A DNA stretch of 64,000 bases from Janthinobacterium fluminis (GCF_028595325.1 NZ_JAQQXR010000006.1:248001-312000); one strand, 5' to 3'; shown: positions 26,945 through 37,117, numbered from the stretch's first letter. A program made the numbers and translations. Notes: generated from the sequence alone by a model not told the origin.

Positions 26945-28340
26945 ACCGGACACCCGCCTGGGCACACTGCTGCTGGCCGGCGCCCTGGCCGGCTGCTCGC
27001 TGGCGCCGGCCTATCAGCGCCCCGAGGCGCCGGTGGCGCCGGCCTACCCGGCGGCCGGCCCGGACGGCGCCGGCCCGGCCGCCGCCGACACGGCCTGGCG
27101 CAGCTTCTTCAGCGAGCCGCGCCTGCAGCAAGTGATCGCGGCGGCGCTGCGGCACAACCGCGACCTGCGCGCGGCGGCGCTGCGCATCGAGGAGGCGCGC
27201 GCCCAGTACACGCTGCAGTCGGCCGAGCGCCTGCCGGCGCTGAACGCCAGCCTGGGCGCGGCGCGCACGCGCACGCCGGCCGCGCTCAATCAAAGCGGCC
27301 GCGCCGGCGTCGGCGAGCGCTTCGACGCCGGCCTGAGCATGGCGGCTTTCGAGCTGGACTACCTGGGCCGGGTGCGCAGCCTGGGCGAGGCGGCGCTGGC
27401 GCTGTACCTGGCCAGCGACGAGGCGCGCCAGGCGGCGCAGATCGGCGTCGTCGCCGAAACGGCGAAAGCCTGGTTCAGCGAACGCGCGCTGGCCGAACAG
27501 TACGCGCTGGCGGCGCAGACGCTGGCGGGGCGCCAGCGCACCTTCGAGCTGACCCGGCAGCGCCTCGACGCGGGCGCGGCGTCGCGCCTCGACCTGCGCC
27601 AAAACGAAACCCTGTACCAGAGCGCGCGCGTGGCGGCGCTGACGCTGGCGCGCCAGCGGGCGCAGGCGGAAAACGCCCTGACCCTGCTGGTCGGCCAGGC
27701 GCCGGCCGCGCCGCCGGCCGGCGCCGGGCCGGACGACGCCGCGCTCGACGCCATGAGCGCGCTGCCGGCCGGCCTGCCGTCCGAGCTGCTGGCGCGCCGG
27801 CCCGACATCCGCGCCGCCGAACTGCGGCTGAAGGCGGCCAACGCCAACATCGGCGCGGCGCGCGCCGCCTTCTTCCCGCGCCTGAGCCTGACGGCGGCGC
27901 TGGGCAGCGCCAGCGCCGCGCTGTCCGGCCTGTTCGACAGCGGCTCGGGCAACTGGTCGTTCACGCCGCAGCTGCAGCAAGCGGTCTTCGACGGCGGCCG
28001 CAACCGCGCCAACCTGAGCCTGAGCGAAACGCGCCGGCACCTGGCCGTGGCCGACTACGAGAAGACCATCCAGGTGGCGTTCCGCGAAGTGGCTGACGCG
28101 CTGGCGGCGCGCACCTACCTGGGCGAGCAGGTGGCGGCGCAACTGGCCGCGCGCGCGGCCCAGGCCGAGCGCCTGGCGCTGCTGCAACTGCGCTTCGACA
28201 ACGGCGTCGCCAGCGCGCTCGACGTGCTCGACGCCCAGCGCGAACTGTTCGGCGCCGAGCAGGCGCTGGTGCAGGCGCGGCTGCTGCGCACCACCAGCGC
28301 CGTCGACCTGTACCGCGCCCTCGGCGGAGGCTGGCAATAA
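26937..28340 (+). CDS. RND efflux outer-membrane channel lipoprotein (OprM/NodT family)
   Basis: 467 aa, TolC-like OprM family. The signal peptide has lipobox LAGC (Cys about 20). Two duplicated outer-membrane efflux domains are visible: LQQVIAAALRHNRDLRAAALRIEEARAQY-type start and a second half with LLARRPDIRAAELRLKAANANIG. It starts inside the pump gene (ATGACTAA overlap), giving translational coupling. It completes a three-gene adaptor-pump-channel operon. Confidence 0.94.
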   Translation: MTKPDTRLGTLLLAGALAGCSLAPAYQRPEAPVAPAYPAAGPDGAGPAAADTAWRSFFSEPRLQQVIAAALRHNRDLRAAALRIEEARAQYTLQSAERLPALNASLGAARTRTPAALNQSGRAGVGERFDAGLSMAAFELDYLGRVRSLGEAALALYLASDEARQAAQIGVVAETAKAWFSERALAEQYALAAQTLAGRQRTFELTRQRLDAGAASRLDLRQNETLYQSARVAALTLARQRAQAENALTLLVGQAPAAPPAGAGPDDAALDAMSALPAGLPSELLARRPDIRAAELRLKAANANIGAARAAFFPRLSLTAALGSASAALSGLFDSGSGNWSFTPQLQQAVFDGGRNRANLSLSETRRHLAVADYEKTIQVAFREVADALAARTYLGEQVAAQLAARAAQAERLALLQLRFDNGVASALDVLDAQRELFGAEQALVQARLLRTTSAVDLYRALGGGWQ

Positions 28341-28397
28341 GCGCCCGGCCCGCGCGCAACCACCTTTATCAACCCTGACGTTCCCACAAGGAGATGT

Positions 28398-29363
28398 ATG
28401 CAGTCCACCACCAACCCCGATTTGCTCACCGTCGGCCTGGCGCAGATCGCGCCCGTCTGGCTAAACCGCGACGCGACGCTGGCCAAGATCGTCGACTACA
28501 TCGGCCGCGCCGCCGAACAGCGCTGCCGCTTCGTCGTCTTCGGCGAGGCGCTGCTGCCCGGCTATCCGTTCTGGATCGAGCTGACCGACGGCGCCCGCTT
28601 CAACTCCCAGGTGCAGAAGGAAATCCACGCCCACTACGTCGAGCAGGCCGTGCAGATCGAGGCGGGCGACCTCGACGCCGTGTGCGCGGCGGCGGCCCGG
28701 CACGGCGTCGCCGTCATGCTCGGCTGCATAGAGCGCCCGCGGGACCGCGGCGGCTACAGCATCTACTGCTCGCGCGTCTACATCGGCGCGGACGGCGCGA
28801 TCGGCTCGGTGCACCGCAAGCTGATGCCGACCTACGAAGAGCGCCTGACCTGGGCCCAGGGCGACGGCCACGGCCTGCGCGTGCACCGCCTCGGCGCCTT
28901 CACCGTCGGCGGCCTGAACTGCTACGAAAACTGGATGCCGCTGTCGCGCGCGGCCCTGTACGCGCAGGGCGAGGATTTGCACGTGGCGCTGTGGCCCGGC
29001 AATCTGCGCAACACCGAGGACATCACCCGCTTCATTGCCAAGGAGGGGCGCGGCTACACGATCTCGGTGTCGGCGCTGATGCGGCGCGAGGACTTCCCGG
29101 CCGACACGCCGCACCTGGACCTGATCCTGGCGCAATGCCCCGAGGTGCTGGCCAACGGCGGCTCCTGCATCGCCGCGCCGGACGGCACATGGCTGATCGC
29201 GCCGGCCGTCGGCGACGAGTGCCTGCTGGTGGCGACGCTGGACCGCGCCGCCGTGCGCCGCGAGCGGCAGAACCTGGACCAGGCCGGCCACTACGCGCGC
29301 CCTGACGTGACGCGGCTGGTGGTGGACCGGCGCCGCCAGGGCGTCGCCACATTCGAGGAGTAA
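28398..29363 (+). CDS. Nitrilase (carbon-nitrogen hydrolase)
   Basis: 321 aa. The Glu-Lys-Cys triad is complete: E50 in FGEALLPGYP, K141 in HRKLMPTYEERLTW and C175 in GLNCYENWMPL. These flanking sequences match true nitrilases (nitrile to carboxylic acid plus ammonia) better than amidases or carbamoylases. The C-terminal HYARPDV motif is also nitrilase-like. It lies 57 bp after the efflux operon with Shine-Dalgarno caaggagatgt and could be part of the same transcript, though a functional link is not shown. Confidence 0.9.
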   Translation: MQSTTNPDLLTVGLAQIAPVWLNRDATLAKIVDYIGRAAEQRCRFVVFGEALLPGYPFWIELTDGARFNSQVQKEIHAHYVEQAVQIEAGDLDAVCAAAARHGVAVMLGCIERPRDRGGYSIYCSRVYIGADGAIGSVHRKLMPTYEERLTWAQGDGHGLRVHRLGAFTVGGLNCYENWMPLSRAALYAQGEDLHVALWPGNLRNTEDITRFIAKEGRGYTISVSALMRREDFPADTPHLDLILAQCPEVLANGGSCIAAPDGTWLIAPAVGDECLLVATLDRAAVRRERQNLDQAGHYARPDVTRLVVDRRRQGVATFEE

Positions 29364-29396
29364 GCGCCGCATGGCGGCGGCGCGACAAGGCGCAAA

Positions 29397-29423
29397 AAAA
29401 GCGCCGGGCATGCTTGCCGATGG
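29397..29423 (+). promoter_or_regulatory. Candidate sigma-28 (FliA) promoter for the first chemoreceptor
   Basis: AAAA at 29397-29400, 15 nt spacer, then GCCGATGG at 29416-29423, compared with TAAA-N15-GCCGATAA. The -10 part matches 6 of 8 positions. It is 55 bp upstream of the chemoreceptor start, a gene class often controlled by FliA. Confidence 0.42.
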
Positions 29424-29477
29424 GCGCATACTGTTACGCGCAGGTAATTCAAACCCCGCCGTGATTGGATACAGCCC

Positions 29478-31169
29478 ATGAGTGCCTTATCAAATATCCG
29501 TATCGCATCCCGTCTGGCAATCGGCTTTGCCATCGTCCTGATCCTCTCCATCCTCACCACCGGCTACGCGCTGGTCAGCGCCCGCGGCAACGCCGAGGCC
29601 ACCCGGCAGATGATGGAAAAGCCGCTGGCCAAGGAGCGCATCGTCTCCGACTGGTATGTGCTGATCTACTCGGCGGTGGCGCGCACCTCGATGATCGCGC
29701 GCAGCAGCGACGACACGCTGTCGACGACCTTCGCCGACACCATCGCCGCCAGCACCAAGAAGGGCTCCGCCCTGCTCGAACAGATCAACGGCCTGCTCGC
29801 GAGCGAGGCCGAAAAAGCCATCTACCAGACCTCGCTCGATACCCGCGTCAAATACCAGGACGCCAAGAACAAGGTGATGGAGGCGAAAAAGGCCGGCAAC
29901 GCGGCCGAGGCCGAGCGGCTCTACAAAGAGGTGTTCATGCCGTCCGCCGAAGCCTACCAGGGCCAGGTGCTGGCGCTGCTGTCGCAGCAGCGCAAGGCCA
30001 TCGACGACACCGCCCGCGCCATCGACGCGGCCAACGCGCGCAGCTTCAACCTGATGATCGTGCTGGCCGTGCTGCTGGTCGCGCTGGGCAGCCTGTGCGC
30101 CTTCGTCATTTCGCGCAGCATCACCGTGCCGCTGCAGGCGGCCGTCAAGGTCGCCGCCACCGTCGCCGACGGCGACCTGCGCACCGTCTTCACGGCGCCG
30201 TCGCGCGACGAAATCGGCGACCTGATGCGGGCGCTGAAGGGCATGAACGATTCCCTGTGCAAGGTGGTGTCCGAGGTGCAGACCGGCACCCACGCGATCG
30301 CCACGGCGTCCAGCCAGATCGCCTCGGGCAATCTGGACCTGTCCTCGCGCACCGAGGAGCAGGCCAGCTCGCTGGAGGAAACCGCCTCGTCGATGGAGGA
30401 GCTGACCTCGACCGTCAAGCAGAACGCCGACAACGCCAGGCAGGCGAACCAGCTGGCCGTGGCCGCCTCGGACGTGGCCGCGCGCGGCGGCGACATCGTC
30501 GGCCAGGTGGTCGAGACGATGGGCTCGATCGACGCGTCGGCGAAGAAAATCGTCGACATCATCGGCGTCATCGACGGCATCGCCTTCCAGACCAATATCC
30601 TGGCCCTGAACGCGGCCGTCGAGGCGGCCCGCGCCGGCGAGCAGGGCCGCGGCTTCGCCGTCGTCGCCTCGGAAGTGCGCAACCTGGCGCAGCGCTCGGC
30701 CGGCGCGGCCAAGGAAATCAAGGAGTTAATCGGCCACTCGGTCGAGCAGGTCAACAACGGCACCCGCCTGGTGCAGCAGGCCGGCACGACGATGGGCGAC
30801 GTCGTCGCCAGCGTGCGCCGGGTCACCGACATCATGGGCGAAATCACCTCCGCCAGCCAGGAGCAGAGCATCGGCATCGACCAGGTCAACCAGGCAATCA
30901 CGCAGATGGACCAGGTCACGCAGCAGAACGCGGCCCTGGTCGAACAGGCCGCGGCGGCCGCCGAGAGCATGCAGGAGCAGGCCGCCAACCTGGCCCACGT
31001 GGCCGCCGGCTTCAAGCTCGACGACCAGGCCCGGCCGCCGGCGCCGCCCGTGAAGCGCGCCGCGGCGCCGCGCCCGCCGCCGCGCGCCAAAGCGCCCGCG
31101 GCGGCCCGCGTGGCCGCGCGCAAGGCGCCCGCCGCCGGCGCCGGCGAGCGCGACTGGGAAGAATTCTAA
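29478..31169 (+). CDS. Methyl-accepting chemotaxis protein 1
   Basis: 563 aa. TM1 at about residues 11-30, a periplasmic four-helix-bundle ligand domain to about 190, TM2 at about 192-212, HAMP at about 213-265 ([24 protein letters not shown]), and an MCP signalling domain to about 520 with the hairpin tip [13 protein letters not shown] preceded by [18 protein letters not shown]. An Ala/Pro linker ends in DWEEF, which fits the x-W-x-x-F CheR/CheB docking pentapeptide. A Tsr/Tar-class receptor; ligand unknown. It is followed by a paralogue in tandem. Confidence 0.95.
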   Translation: MSALSNIRIASRLAIGFAIVLILSILTTGYALVSARGNAEATRQMMEKPLAKERIVSDWYVLIYSAVARTSMIARSSDDTLSTTFADTIAASTKKGSALLEQINGLLASEAEKAIYQTSLDTRVKYQDAKNKVMEAKKAGNAAEAERLYKEVFMPSAEAYQGQVLALLSQQRKAIDDTARAIDAANARSFNLMIVLAVLLVALGSLCAFVISRSITVPLQAAVKVAATVADGDLRTVFTAPSRDEIGDLMRALKGMNDSLCKVVSEVQTGTHAIATASSQIASGNLDLSSRTEEQASSLEETASSMEELTSTVKQNADNARQANQLAVAASDVAARGGDIVGQVVETMGSIDASAKKIVDIIGVIDGIAFQTNILALNAAVEAARAGEQGRGFAVVASEVRNLAQRSAGAAKEIKELIGHSVEQVNNGTRLVQQAGTTMGDVVASVRRVTDIMGEITSASQEQSIGIDQVNQAITQMDQVTQQNAALVEQAAAAAESMQEQAANLAHVAAGFKLDDQARPPAPPVKRAAAPRPPPRAKAPAAARVAARKAPAAGAGERDWEEF

Positions 31170-31245
31170 GACGCCGACAGCAAGCCGGAATCAGCCCCCC
31201 TGCCGCCGAATCGGCGCGGCATTTGCCGTACACCATCACGCCACG

Positions 31246-31276
31246 GGCCGGCGGAGCAACCAACACTCCGCCGGCC
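31246..31276. terminator. Strong hairpin between the two chemoreceptor genes
   Basis: GGCCGGCGGAG (31246-31256) and CTCCGCCGGCC (31266-31276) form a perfect 11-bp stem with a 9-nt loop. No T-tract follows, so termination is uncertain; it may act on transcript stability. It lies 77 bp after the first receptor's stop codon, in the 197-bp gap. Confidence 0.45.
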
Positions 31277-31366
31277 ATCGTTACAATTGCTCACAACTCC
31301 CTGCTTAAAATCTAGGCATAATATTGCCTTGAAGAAATTTACCACCCACATTACCACCGGATCCCC

Positions 31367-33049
31367 ATGAAATCCCTCTCCAATATTAGTATCGGCTCGC
31401 GCCTCGCCGTCGGCTTTGCCGTCGTGCTGCTGCTGTCGATCGTCTCGACCTCCTTCGCCCTGCTGAGCGCCAGAAACAACGCCCAGGCCACCAAACTGAT
31501 GATGGAACAGCCGCTGGCCAAGGAACGCCTGGTCGCCGACCTGTACCTGCTGATCTACTCGGCCATCGAGCGCACCACGCTGATCGCCAAGAGCAGCGAC
31601 GAGGCGCTGTCGAGCACTTTCGCGGCGGAGATCGCCGACGGCACCAAGAAAGGCACGGCCCTGCTGCAGCAAGTCGAAGGCATGCTGGTCGCCGACGATG
31701 AGAAAGCCGTGTTCCAGGCCGCCATGACCGTGCGCGGCCAGTACCAGGAAGCCAAGAACCAGGTCATGGACGCGAAAAAGGCCGGCGACGCCGCCGGCGC
31801 CGAGCGCCTGTTCAAGGAGCGCTACCTGGCCGCGGCCGACGGCTACCGCGCCAAGGTGCTCGACCTGCTGTCGCAGCAGCGCAAGGCCATCGACGCCACG
31901 GCCCGCGCCATCGACGCGGCCAACGCGCGCAGCTTCGGCCTGCTGCTGGGTCTGAGCGTGCTGGTCGTCGCGCTGGGCAGCCTGTGCGCCTACCTGATCT
32001 CGCGCAGCATCACCGTGCCGCTGCAGGCGGCCGTCAAGGTCGCCGCCACCGTCGCCGACGGCGACCTGACCACCACCTTCGGCCCGGCCACGCGCGATGA
32101 AATCGGCGCGCTGATGCGGGCGCTGAAGGGCATGAACGATTCCCTGCGCAGCGTCGTCTCGGAAGTGCAGACCGGCACCCACGCGATCGCCACGGCGTCC
32201 AGCCAGATCGCCGCCGGCAATCTGGACCTGTCCTCGCGCACCGAGGAACAGGCCAGCTCGCTGGAGGAAACCGCCTCGTCGATGGAAGAACTGACCTCGA
32301 CCGTCAAGCAGAACGCCGACAACGCCAGGCAGGCGAACCAGCTGGCCGTGGCCGCCTCGGACGTGGCCGCGCGCGGCGGCGACATCGTCGGCCAGGTGGT
32401 CGAGACGATGGGCTCGATCGACGCGTCGGCGAAGAAAATCGTCGACATCATCGGCGTCATCGACGGCATCGCCTTCCAGACCAACATCCTGGCCCTGAAC
32501 GCGGCCGTCGAGGCGGCCCGCGCCGGCGAGCAGGGCCGCGGCTTCGCCGTGGTCGCCTCGGAAGTGCGCAACCTGGCCCAGCGCTCGGCCGGCGCGGCCA
32601 AGGAAATCAAGGAGTTGATCGGCCACTCGGTCGAACAGGTCAACAACGGCACCCGCCTGGTGCAGCAGGCCGGCGCGACGATGGGCGAAGTCGTCGCCAG
32701 CGTCGCCCGCGTCACCGACATCATGGGCGAGATCAGCTCCGCCAGCCAGGAGCAGAGCGCCGGCATCGACCAGGTCAACCAGGCGATTGCGCAAATGGAC
32801 CAGGTCACGCAGCAGAACGCGGCCCTGGTCGAAGAGGCGGCGGCCGCCGCCGACAGCATGCAGGAACAGGCCGCCAACCTGGCCCACGTGGCCGCCGGCT
32901 TCAAGCTCGGCGACGCCGCGCGCCCGGCGCCGGCCGCCGCGCCAGCAGCGGCGCGCGCCCCGGTGGCGGCCAAGCCGGCCGCCGCGCCGCGCCTGGCGCT
33001 GCGCAAGCCGGCACCCGCCTCCACCGACGGAGAGTGGGCCGAGTTCTAA
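31367..33049 (+). CDS. Methyl-accepting chemotaxis protein 2
   Basis: 560 aa, same architecture as the preceding receptor: TM1, four-helix-bundle sensor, TM2, HAMP and signalling domain. The tail ends GEWAEF, again close to the docking pentapeptide. The sensor halves differ (for example [19 protein letters not shown] here versus [19 protein letters not shown]), whereas the signalling halves are nearly identical, including a 194-nt stretch (32291-32484 versus 30402-30595) without a difference. So the pair probably senses different ligands or concentrations through the same output. Confidence 0.95.
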   Translation: MKSLSNISIGSRLAVGFAVVLLLSIVSTSFALLSARNNAQATKLMMEQPLAKERLVADLYLLIYSAIERTTLIAKSSDEALSSTFAAEIADGTKKGTALLQQVEGMLVADDEKAVFQAAMTVRGQYQEAKNQVMDAKKAGDAAGAERLFKERYLAAADGYRAKVLDLLSQQRKAIDATARAIDAANARSFGLLLGLSVLVVALGSLCAYLISRSITVPLQAAVKVAATVADGDLTTTFGPATRDEIGALMRALKGMNDSLRSVVSEVQTGTHAIATASSQIAAGNLDLSSRTEEQASSLEETASSMEELTSTVKQNADNARQANQLAVAASDVAARGGDIVGQVVETMGSIDASAKKIVDIIGVIDGIAFQTNILALNAAVEAARAGEQGRGFAVVASEVRNLAQRSAGAAKEIKELIGHSVEQVNNGTRLVQQAGATMGEVVASVARVTDIMGEISSASQEQSAGIDQVNQAIAQMDQVTQQNAALVEEAAAAADSMQEQAANLAHVAAGFKLGDAARPAPAAAPAAARAPVAAKPAAAPRLALRKPAPASTDGEWAEF

Positions 33050-33061
33050 GCAGCTCCCGCT

Positions 33062-33117
33062 GGGGACAGACCACGATTTTCGAGAAATAATTTCTTGAAA
33101 AATCGTGGTCTGTCCCC
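33062..33117. repeat. GGGGACAGACC palindrome, copy A
   Basis: Near-perfect inverted repeat. Outer arm GGGGACAGACCACGATTT and its complement enclose a variable inner stem TCGAGAAAT/ATTTCTTGA. It starts 12 bp after the second chemoreceptor's stop codon. Confidence 0.9.
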
Positions 33118-33201
33118 GGCCGTTTGACAGCGCCGGCCAAGGCTGGGATACTGGACCGACGGCGCGCCTCCCCCTCCCGCACGCGCTGAAGGAGACGCCA
33201 C

Positions 33202-34359
33202 ATGAAACACTGGGCCATCTTGACGCTGCTGTGCGCCCTGCTGGGCGCCTGCGCAACGACGCCGCCGGCGCCGCCCCCGCCCGCCGAGCTGTTCGCCGAC
33301 GCCCTGTTCGCCCCGCCATCCGAAGCCGTCGACGCCGACGCGATCTTCGCCGTGAGCGAGCCGATGCGGCTTTACCTGCGCACGGAAATCGCCAGCCAGC
33401 TGCGCCACAAGCCGCCGCGCCGGGCCTTGTTCGACGCGCTCTACAGCAAAGGCCAGCTGAAACTCGAATACGACGCCGCCGCCACCCGCAACGCCAGCCA
33501 GACCTTCGCCGCGCGCGCCGGCAATTGCCTGTCGCTGGTGATCATGACGGCCGCGATGGCCAAGGAAATGGGCTTGTCGGTGCAGTATCAGAGCGTGCTG
33601 GCGGAGGAAAGCTGGAGCCGCAGCGGCGACTTGTACTTTGTCAGCGGCCACGTCAACCTGGTGCTGGGCAAAAAACGTACCGACGCACTGATCGGCTACG
33701 ATTCCAGCACCGACATGACGATAGACTTCCAGCCGCCCGAGCAGACCAGCGGCGACCGCACCGCGCAGATCAGCGAGGCCACCGTCGTCGCCATGTATAT
33801 GAACAACCGGGCCGCCGAGGCTCTGGCGCAGGACCGGCTCGACGACGCCTACTGGTGGGCCAGCGCGGCCATCAGGGCGCAGCCCGGCTTCACGGCCAGC
33901 TACAACACGCTGGGCGTGACCTTGCGCCGCCACGGCAACCTCGAACCGGCGCGGCGCAACTTCGCCCTGGCGCTCGAACAGGCGCCGGCGGACACCCGTG
34001 TCATGGACAATCTGGCGCAGACGCTGACGCTGCTGGGGCGCGACGCCGAGGCGGCAACGCTGCGCCACAGGCTGGCGCAACTGCTGCCGCACCCGCCTTT
34101 CGACTATTTCAACCGGGGGCTGGCGGCGATGCGGCACGGCGATTTCCAGCAGGCCGCCGCGCTGTTTTCCAAAGAACTGGAACGCGACCCGTATTACCAC
34201 GAATTCCACTTCTGGCTGGCCCAGGCCTACCTGCGCCTGGGCGACACGGCGCGCGCCGAACGCCAGCTGGGCCTGGCGCTCGACGAAAGCACCAGCTCGC
34301 GCGACCGGCAACTGTACGCGGCAAAACTCGACCGCCTGAAGTCGCTGGCGCCGCGCTGA
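33202..34359 (+). CDS. TPR lipoprotein with transglutaminase-like fold
   Basis: 385 aa. Lipobox LLGAC gives Cys17. Residues 90-175 match a transglutaminase/cysteine-protease-like core: Cys109 in RAGNCLSLV, His150 in SGHVNLVL and Asp167 in IGYDSS, in the usual C-H-D order. Residues 185-375 contain tetratricopeptide repeats (YNTLGVTLRRHGNLEPARRNF; PFDYFNRGLAAMRHGDFQQA). The protein is likely outer-membrane-anchored and faces the periplasm. Activity is inferred from motif spacing. Shine-Dalgarno GAAGGAGAC. It is convergent with hemW, 7 bp away. Confidence 0.75.
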   Translation: MKHWAILTLLCALLGACATTPPAPPPPAELFADALFAPPSEAVDADAIFAVSEPMRLYLRTEIASQLRHKPPRRALFDALYSKGQLKLEYDAAATRNASQTFAARAGNCLSLVIMTAAMAKEMGLSVQYQSVLAEESWSRSGDLYFVSGHVNLVLGKKRTDALIGYDSSTDMTIDFQPPEQTSGDRTAQISEATVVAMYMNNRAAEALAQDRLDDAYWWASAAIRAQPGFTASYNTLGVTLRRHGNLEPARRNFALALEQAPADTRVMDNLAQTLTLLGRDAEAATLRHRLAQLLPHPPFDYFNRGLAAMRHGDFQQAAALFSKELERDPYYHEFHFWLAQAYLRLGDTARAERQLGLALDESTSSRDRQLYAAKLDRLKSLAPR

Positions 34360-34366
34360 CGCCGCC

Positions 34367-35617
34367 TCAGGCGCCCAGGAACATCTGCTGCAGGTCGTTG
34401 AGGAAGCGCTGGCCCAGTTCGGTCGGCCGGATGAGCAGGTGGTCGCGGTACAGCAAGCCCTTCGCCTCGGCCGCGTTGAGCGTCTTCTCGATCGCGTTGA
34501 TGCCCAGGCCGGTGCGCTCGGCGAACAAATTGGCCGAGAAGCCGCCCGTCAGGCGCAGCGTGTTGAGCATGAACTCGAAACCCATGTCGTCGCGCCCGAT
34601 CTCGCCCTCCTCCTGCACCGGATTGCCGTTGCGGACGGCGTCCAGATACGCCTTCGGCTGCTTGTAGCGGGCCTGGCGCAGCACCCGGTGCGGGAAGGAT
34701 ATCTTCGAGTGCGCGCCGGCGCCGATGCCGAGGTAGTCGCCGAACTCCCAGTAATTCAGGTTGTGGCGCGCGCGCCGGCCCGGCTGGGCGTAGGCCGACA
34801 CCTCGTACTGGCCGAAACCGGCCGCCTTCGTCACGTCGGCGATCATGTCCTGCATGTCGGCGCTGGCGTCGTCGTCCGGCACCGCCGGCGGATACTTGGC
34901 GAACAGCGTGTTCGGCTCCAGCGTCAGGTGGTACAGCGACAGGTGCGGCGGCGCGAACGACAGCGCCGTGTCCAGGTCCAGGCGCGCCTCCTGCAGCGTC
35001 TGCGACGGCAGCGCATACATCAGGTCGAGGTTGAAATTGTCGAAATTGGCGTGCGCGATCTCGACGGCGCGGCGCGCCTCGGCGTCGTCGTGAATCCGCC
35101 CCAGCGCCTGCAAATGGCGGCCGTTGAAGCTCTGGATGCCGATCGACAGGCGGTTGATGCCGCTGGCGCGGTAGGACTTGAACTTCTCCGCCTCGAAGGT
35201 GCCGGGATTGGCCTCCATCGTGATCTCGGCGGCGCCGTCGAGCGGCAGCAGCGTGCGCACGTCCGACATCAAGCGGTCCAGGCCGGCCGCCGACATCAGG
35301 CTGGGCGTGCCGCCGCCGATGAAGATCGTGTAAATCTTGCGGCCCCAGATCAGCGGCAGCGCCATCTCCAGGTCCAGCCGCAGAGCGTCCAGATAAGCCT
35401 GCTCCGGGAAGCCGCCGCGCACCTCGTGCGAATTGAAGTCGCAATACGGGCACTTCTTCACGCACCAAGGGAAATGGATGTACAGCGACAGCGGCGGCAG
35501 CGCCGCCAGGTTCAGCGCGCCCGGCTGCAAATACTTGAGGGCGCTGCCGGCCGCCGCGGAGGCGCTCGCGGCCGCGCCCGGCTTGGCGGCGGCGCCGGCC
35601 AGCTTAATCGGTATCAT
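34367..35617 (-). CDS. hemW: Radical SAM heme chaperone HemW
   Basis: 416 aa. The radical-SAM cluster motif CxxxCxxC is WCVKKCPYCDFN near residue 57. GGGTPSLM follows, and the HemN C-terminal domain is present (DYLGIGAGAHSKIS; NTLRLTGG). HemW delivers heme to respiratory enzymes. It lacks the full HemN N-terminus, so it is the heme chaperone rather than the coproporphyrinogen dehydrogenase. Its ATG overlaps the rdgB stop (ATGA), so it is translationally coupled. About 35 residues before the motif form an Ala-rich extension. Confidence 0.92.
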   Translation of the reverse strand: MIPIKLAGAAAKPGAAASASAAAGSALKYLQPGALNLAALPPLSLYIHFPWCVKKCPYCDFNSHEVRGGFPEQAYLDALRLDLEMALPLIWGRKIYTIFIGGGTPSLMSAAGLDRLMSDVRTLLPLDGAAEITMEANPGTFEAEKFKSYRASGINRLSIGIQSFNGRHLQALGRIHDDAEARRAVEIAHANFDNFNLDLMYALPSQTLQEARLDLDTALSFAPPHLSLYHLTLEPNTLFAKYPPAVPDDDASADMQDMIADVTKAAGFGQYEVSAYAQPGRRARHNLNYWEFGDYLGIGAGAHSKISFPHRVLRQARYKQPKAYLDAVRNGNPVQEEGEIGRDDMGFEFMLNTLRLTGGFSANLFAERTGLGINAIEKTLNAAEAKGLLYRDHLLIRPTELGQRFLNDLQQMFLGA

Positions 35618-36198
35618 CGCAGTTTCTCGACTAGCGCGCGCAGGGCCTGGCCGCGGTGCGACAGCGCGTTTTTCTCGTCCGGCGTCAGCTCGGCGGCGCA
35701 CTTGCCCAGCGCCGGCAGCCAGAAATGCGGGTCGTAGCCGAAACCGCCCTGGCCGCGCGGCGCGGCGACGATCTCGCCGTTCCAGCGGCCGTCGGCGATC
35801 ACCGGCTGGGGATCGTCGGCGTGGCGCACGAACACCAGCACGCAATAATAATACGCCGATTTGTCGGCGTGCGCGGCCAGGTCGGCGACCAGCTTGGCGC
35901 TGTTGGCGGCGTCCGACTTCGGCTCGCCGGCGTAGCGCGCCGAATACACGCCGGGGGCGCCGCCGAGGGCGTTGACGCAGACGCCGGAGTCGTCGGCCAG
36001 CGCCGGCAAGCCCGTCAGGCGGGCCGCGTGGCGCGCCTTGTGCAGCGCGTTTTCGACGAAGGTGGCGAAAGGCTCGTCGGCCTCCGGCACGCCGAAATCG
36101 CCCTGCGCGTGGACTGCGAAACCGACGCTGGCGAGCAGCTCGTTGAATTCCTTCAATTTTCCGGCGTTGTTCGAGGCGAGTATCAGTTGTTGGGTCAT
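35614..36198 (-). CDS. rdgB: Non-canonical purine NTP pyrophosphatase (RdgB/HAM1)
   Basis: 194 aa, standard length. It hydrolyses ITP, dITP and XTP to monophosphates, keeping deaminated bases out of nucleic acids. Motifs: SNNAGKLKEF near the N-terminus (substrate loop), LADDSGVCVNALGGAPGVYSARYAG (active site), GFGYDPHFWLP, and SHRGQALR at the C-terminus. The ATG at 36198 was chosen as the canonical start. It is preceded by a palindrome in the rph-rdgB gap and overlaps hemW by 4 bp. Confidence 0.95.
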   Translation of the reverse strand: MTQQLILASNNAGKLKEFNELLASVGFAVHAQGDFGVPEADEPFATFVENALHKARHAARLTGLPALADDSGVCVNALGGAPGVYSARYAGEPKSDAANSAKLVADLAAHADKSAYYYCVLVFVRHADDPQPVIADGRWNGEIVAAPRGQGGFGYDPHFWLPALGKCAAELTPDEKNALSHRGQALRALVEKLR

Positions 36199-36251
36199 GG
36201 TGGTATCGTTAAAGTGGCGCACGGCGGGGAGGCGACGAGGGCAGAGGCGAC

Positions 36252-36305
36252 GGGGACAGACCACGATTTCCGGGGGAAGCTTCCCGGAAATCGTGGTCTG
36301 TCCCC
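36252..36305. repeat. GGGGACAGACC palindrome, copy B
   Basis: Outer arm GGGGACAGACCACGATTT with a G/C-rich inner stem (CCGGGGGAAGCTTCCCGG region). It lies between rph and rdgB, genes of one apparent operon, so its hairpin would form in the shared mRNA. Confidence 0.9.
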
Positions 36306-36358
36306 TTAGGCTGGGGTCTGCCCCCCTCCGGCTGGTCCCCTCGGGTCTGCCCCGGGGC
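36306..36358. repeat. Degenerate GGGGTCTGCCCC-type palindromes
   Basis: Directly after copy B come GGGGTCTGCCCCCC and CGGGTCTGCCCCGGGG, which look like decayed relatives of the GGGGTCAGACCCC elements at 13.5 kb. They end next to the rph stop codon. Confidence 0.4.
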
Positions 36359-36365
36359 CGGTATT

Positions 36366-37100
36366 TTATACGCTCAGGCCGAGCGCGTCTTTCTGCATCT
36401 TGATCAGGTCGGCGATGCCGCCCTGGGCCAGGTCGAGCAGGCGGTTCATGCCGGCCCGGTCGAAGGCGGCGCCCTCGGCCGTGCCCTGCACTTCGATGAA
36501 GTGGCCGGCCTCGGTCATGACGACGTTCATGTCGGTGTCGCAGCCGGAGTCTTCCACGTAGTCGAGGTCGAGCACCGGCATGCCGCGGTAGACCCCCACC
36601 GAGATCGCCGCGACGAAGCTTTTCACCGGCACGGCGGCGATCGCGCCGCGCGCCGCCAGTTGCGCGAAGGCGTCGTAGGCGGCCACCATCGCGCCCGTGA
36701 TCGCCGCCGTGCGGGTGCCGCCGTCGGCCTGGATCACGTCGCAGTCCAGGTGCAGCGTGCGCTCGCCGAAGGCTTCCAGGTCGAAGGCGGCGCGCAGCGA
36801 GCGGCCGATCAGGCGCTGGATTTCCTGGGTCCGGCCGGACTGCTTGCCGCGCGCCGCCTCGCGGTCCATGCGCGTGTGCGTCGAGCGCGGCAGCATGCCG
36901 TATTCGGCCGTCAACCAGCCCTGCCCCTTGCCCTTCAGAAAACCCGGCACCTTGTCCTCGATGCTGGCGGTGCAGATGACCTTGGTGTCGCCGCATTCGA
37001 TCAGCACCGATCCCTCGGCGTGCTTGGTGTAGTGGCGGCTCAGGCGGATCGCGCGCAGCGCATCGACGGCGCGGCCGCTCGGGCGTGTTTCAAATGACAT
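36366..37100 (-). CDS. rph: Ribonuclease PH
   Basis: 244 aa, normal. A phosphorolytic 3'-5' exoribonuclease that trims tRNA 3' ends. Motifs: [52 protein letters not shown], and [21 protein letters not shown] with the phosphate-binding arginines. It is part of the minus-strand run kinase-phosphatase-rph-rdgB-hemW; the gap to the phosphatase is 17 bp. Confidence 0.97.
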   Translation of the reverse strand: MSFETRPSGRAVDALRAIRLSRHYTKHAEGSVLIECGDTKVICTASIEDKVPGFLKGKGQGWLTAEYGMLPRSTHTRMDREAARGKQSGRTQEIQRLIGRSLRAAFDLEAFGERTLHLDCDVIQADGGTRTAAITGAMVAAYDAFAQLAARGAIAAVPVKSFVAAISVGVYRGMPVLDLDYVEDSGCDTDMNVVMTEAGHFIEVQGTAEGAAFDRAGMNRLLDLAQGGIADLIKMQKDALGLSV

Positions 37101-37117
37101 AGATGCTTTCCTGGTGG

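Noticed and set aside
28341-29477. Nitrilase as part of a nitrile catabolic cluster
   Set aside because: No amidase, nitrile hydratase or regulator is near; neighbours are an efflux operon and chemoreceptors.
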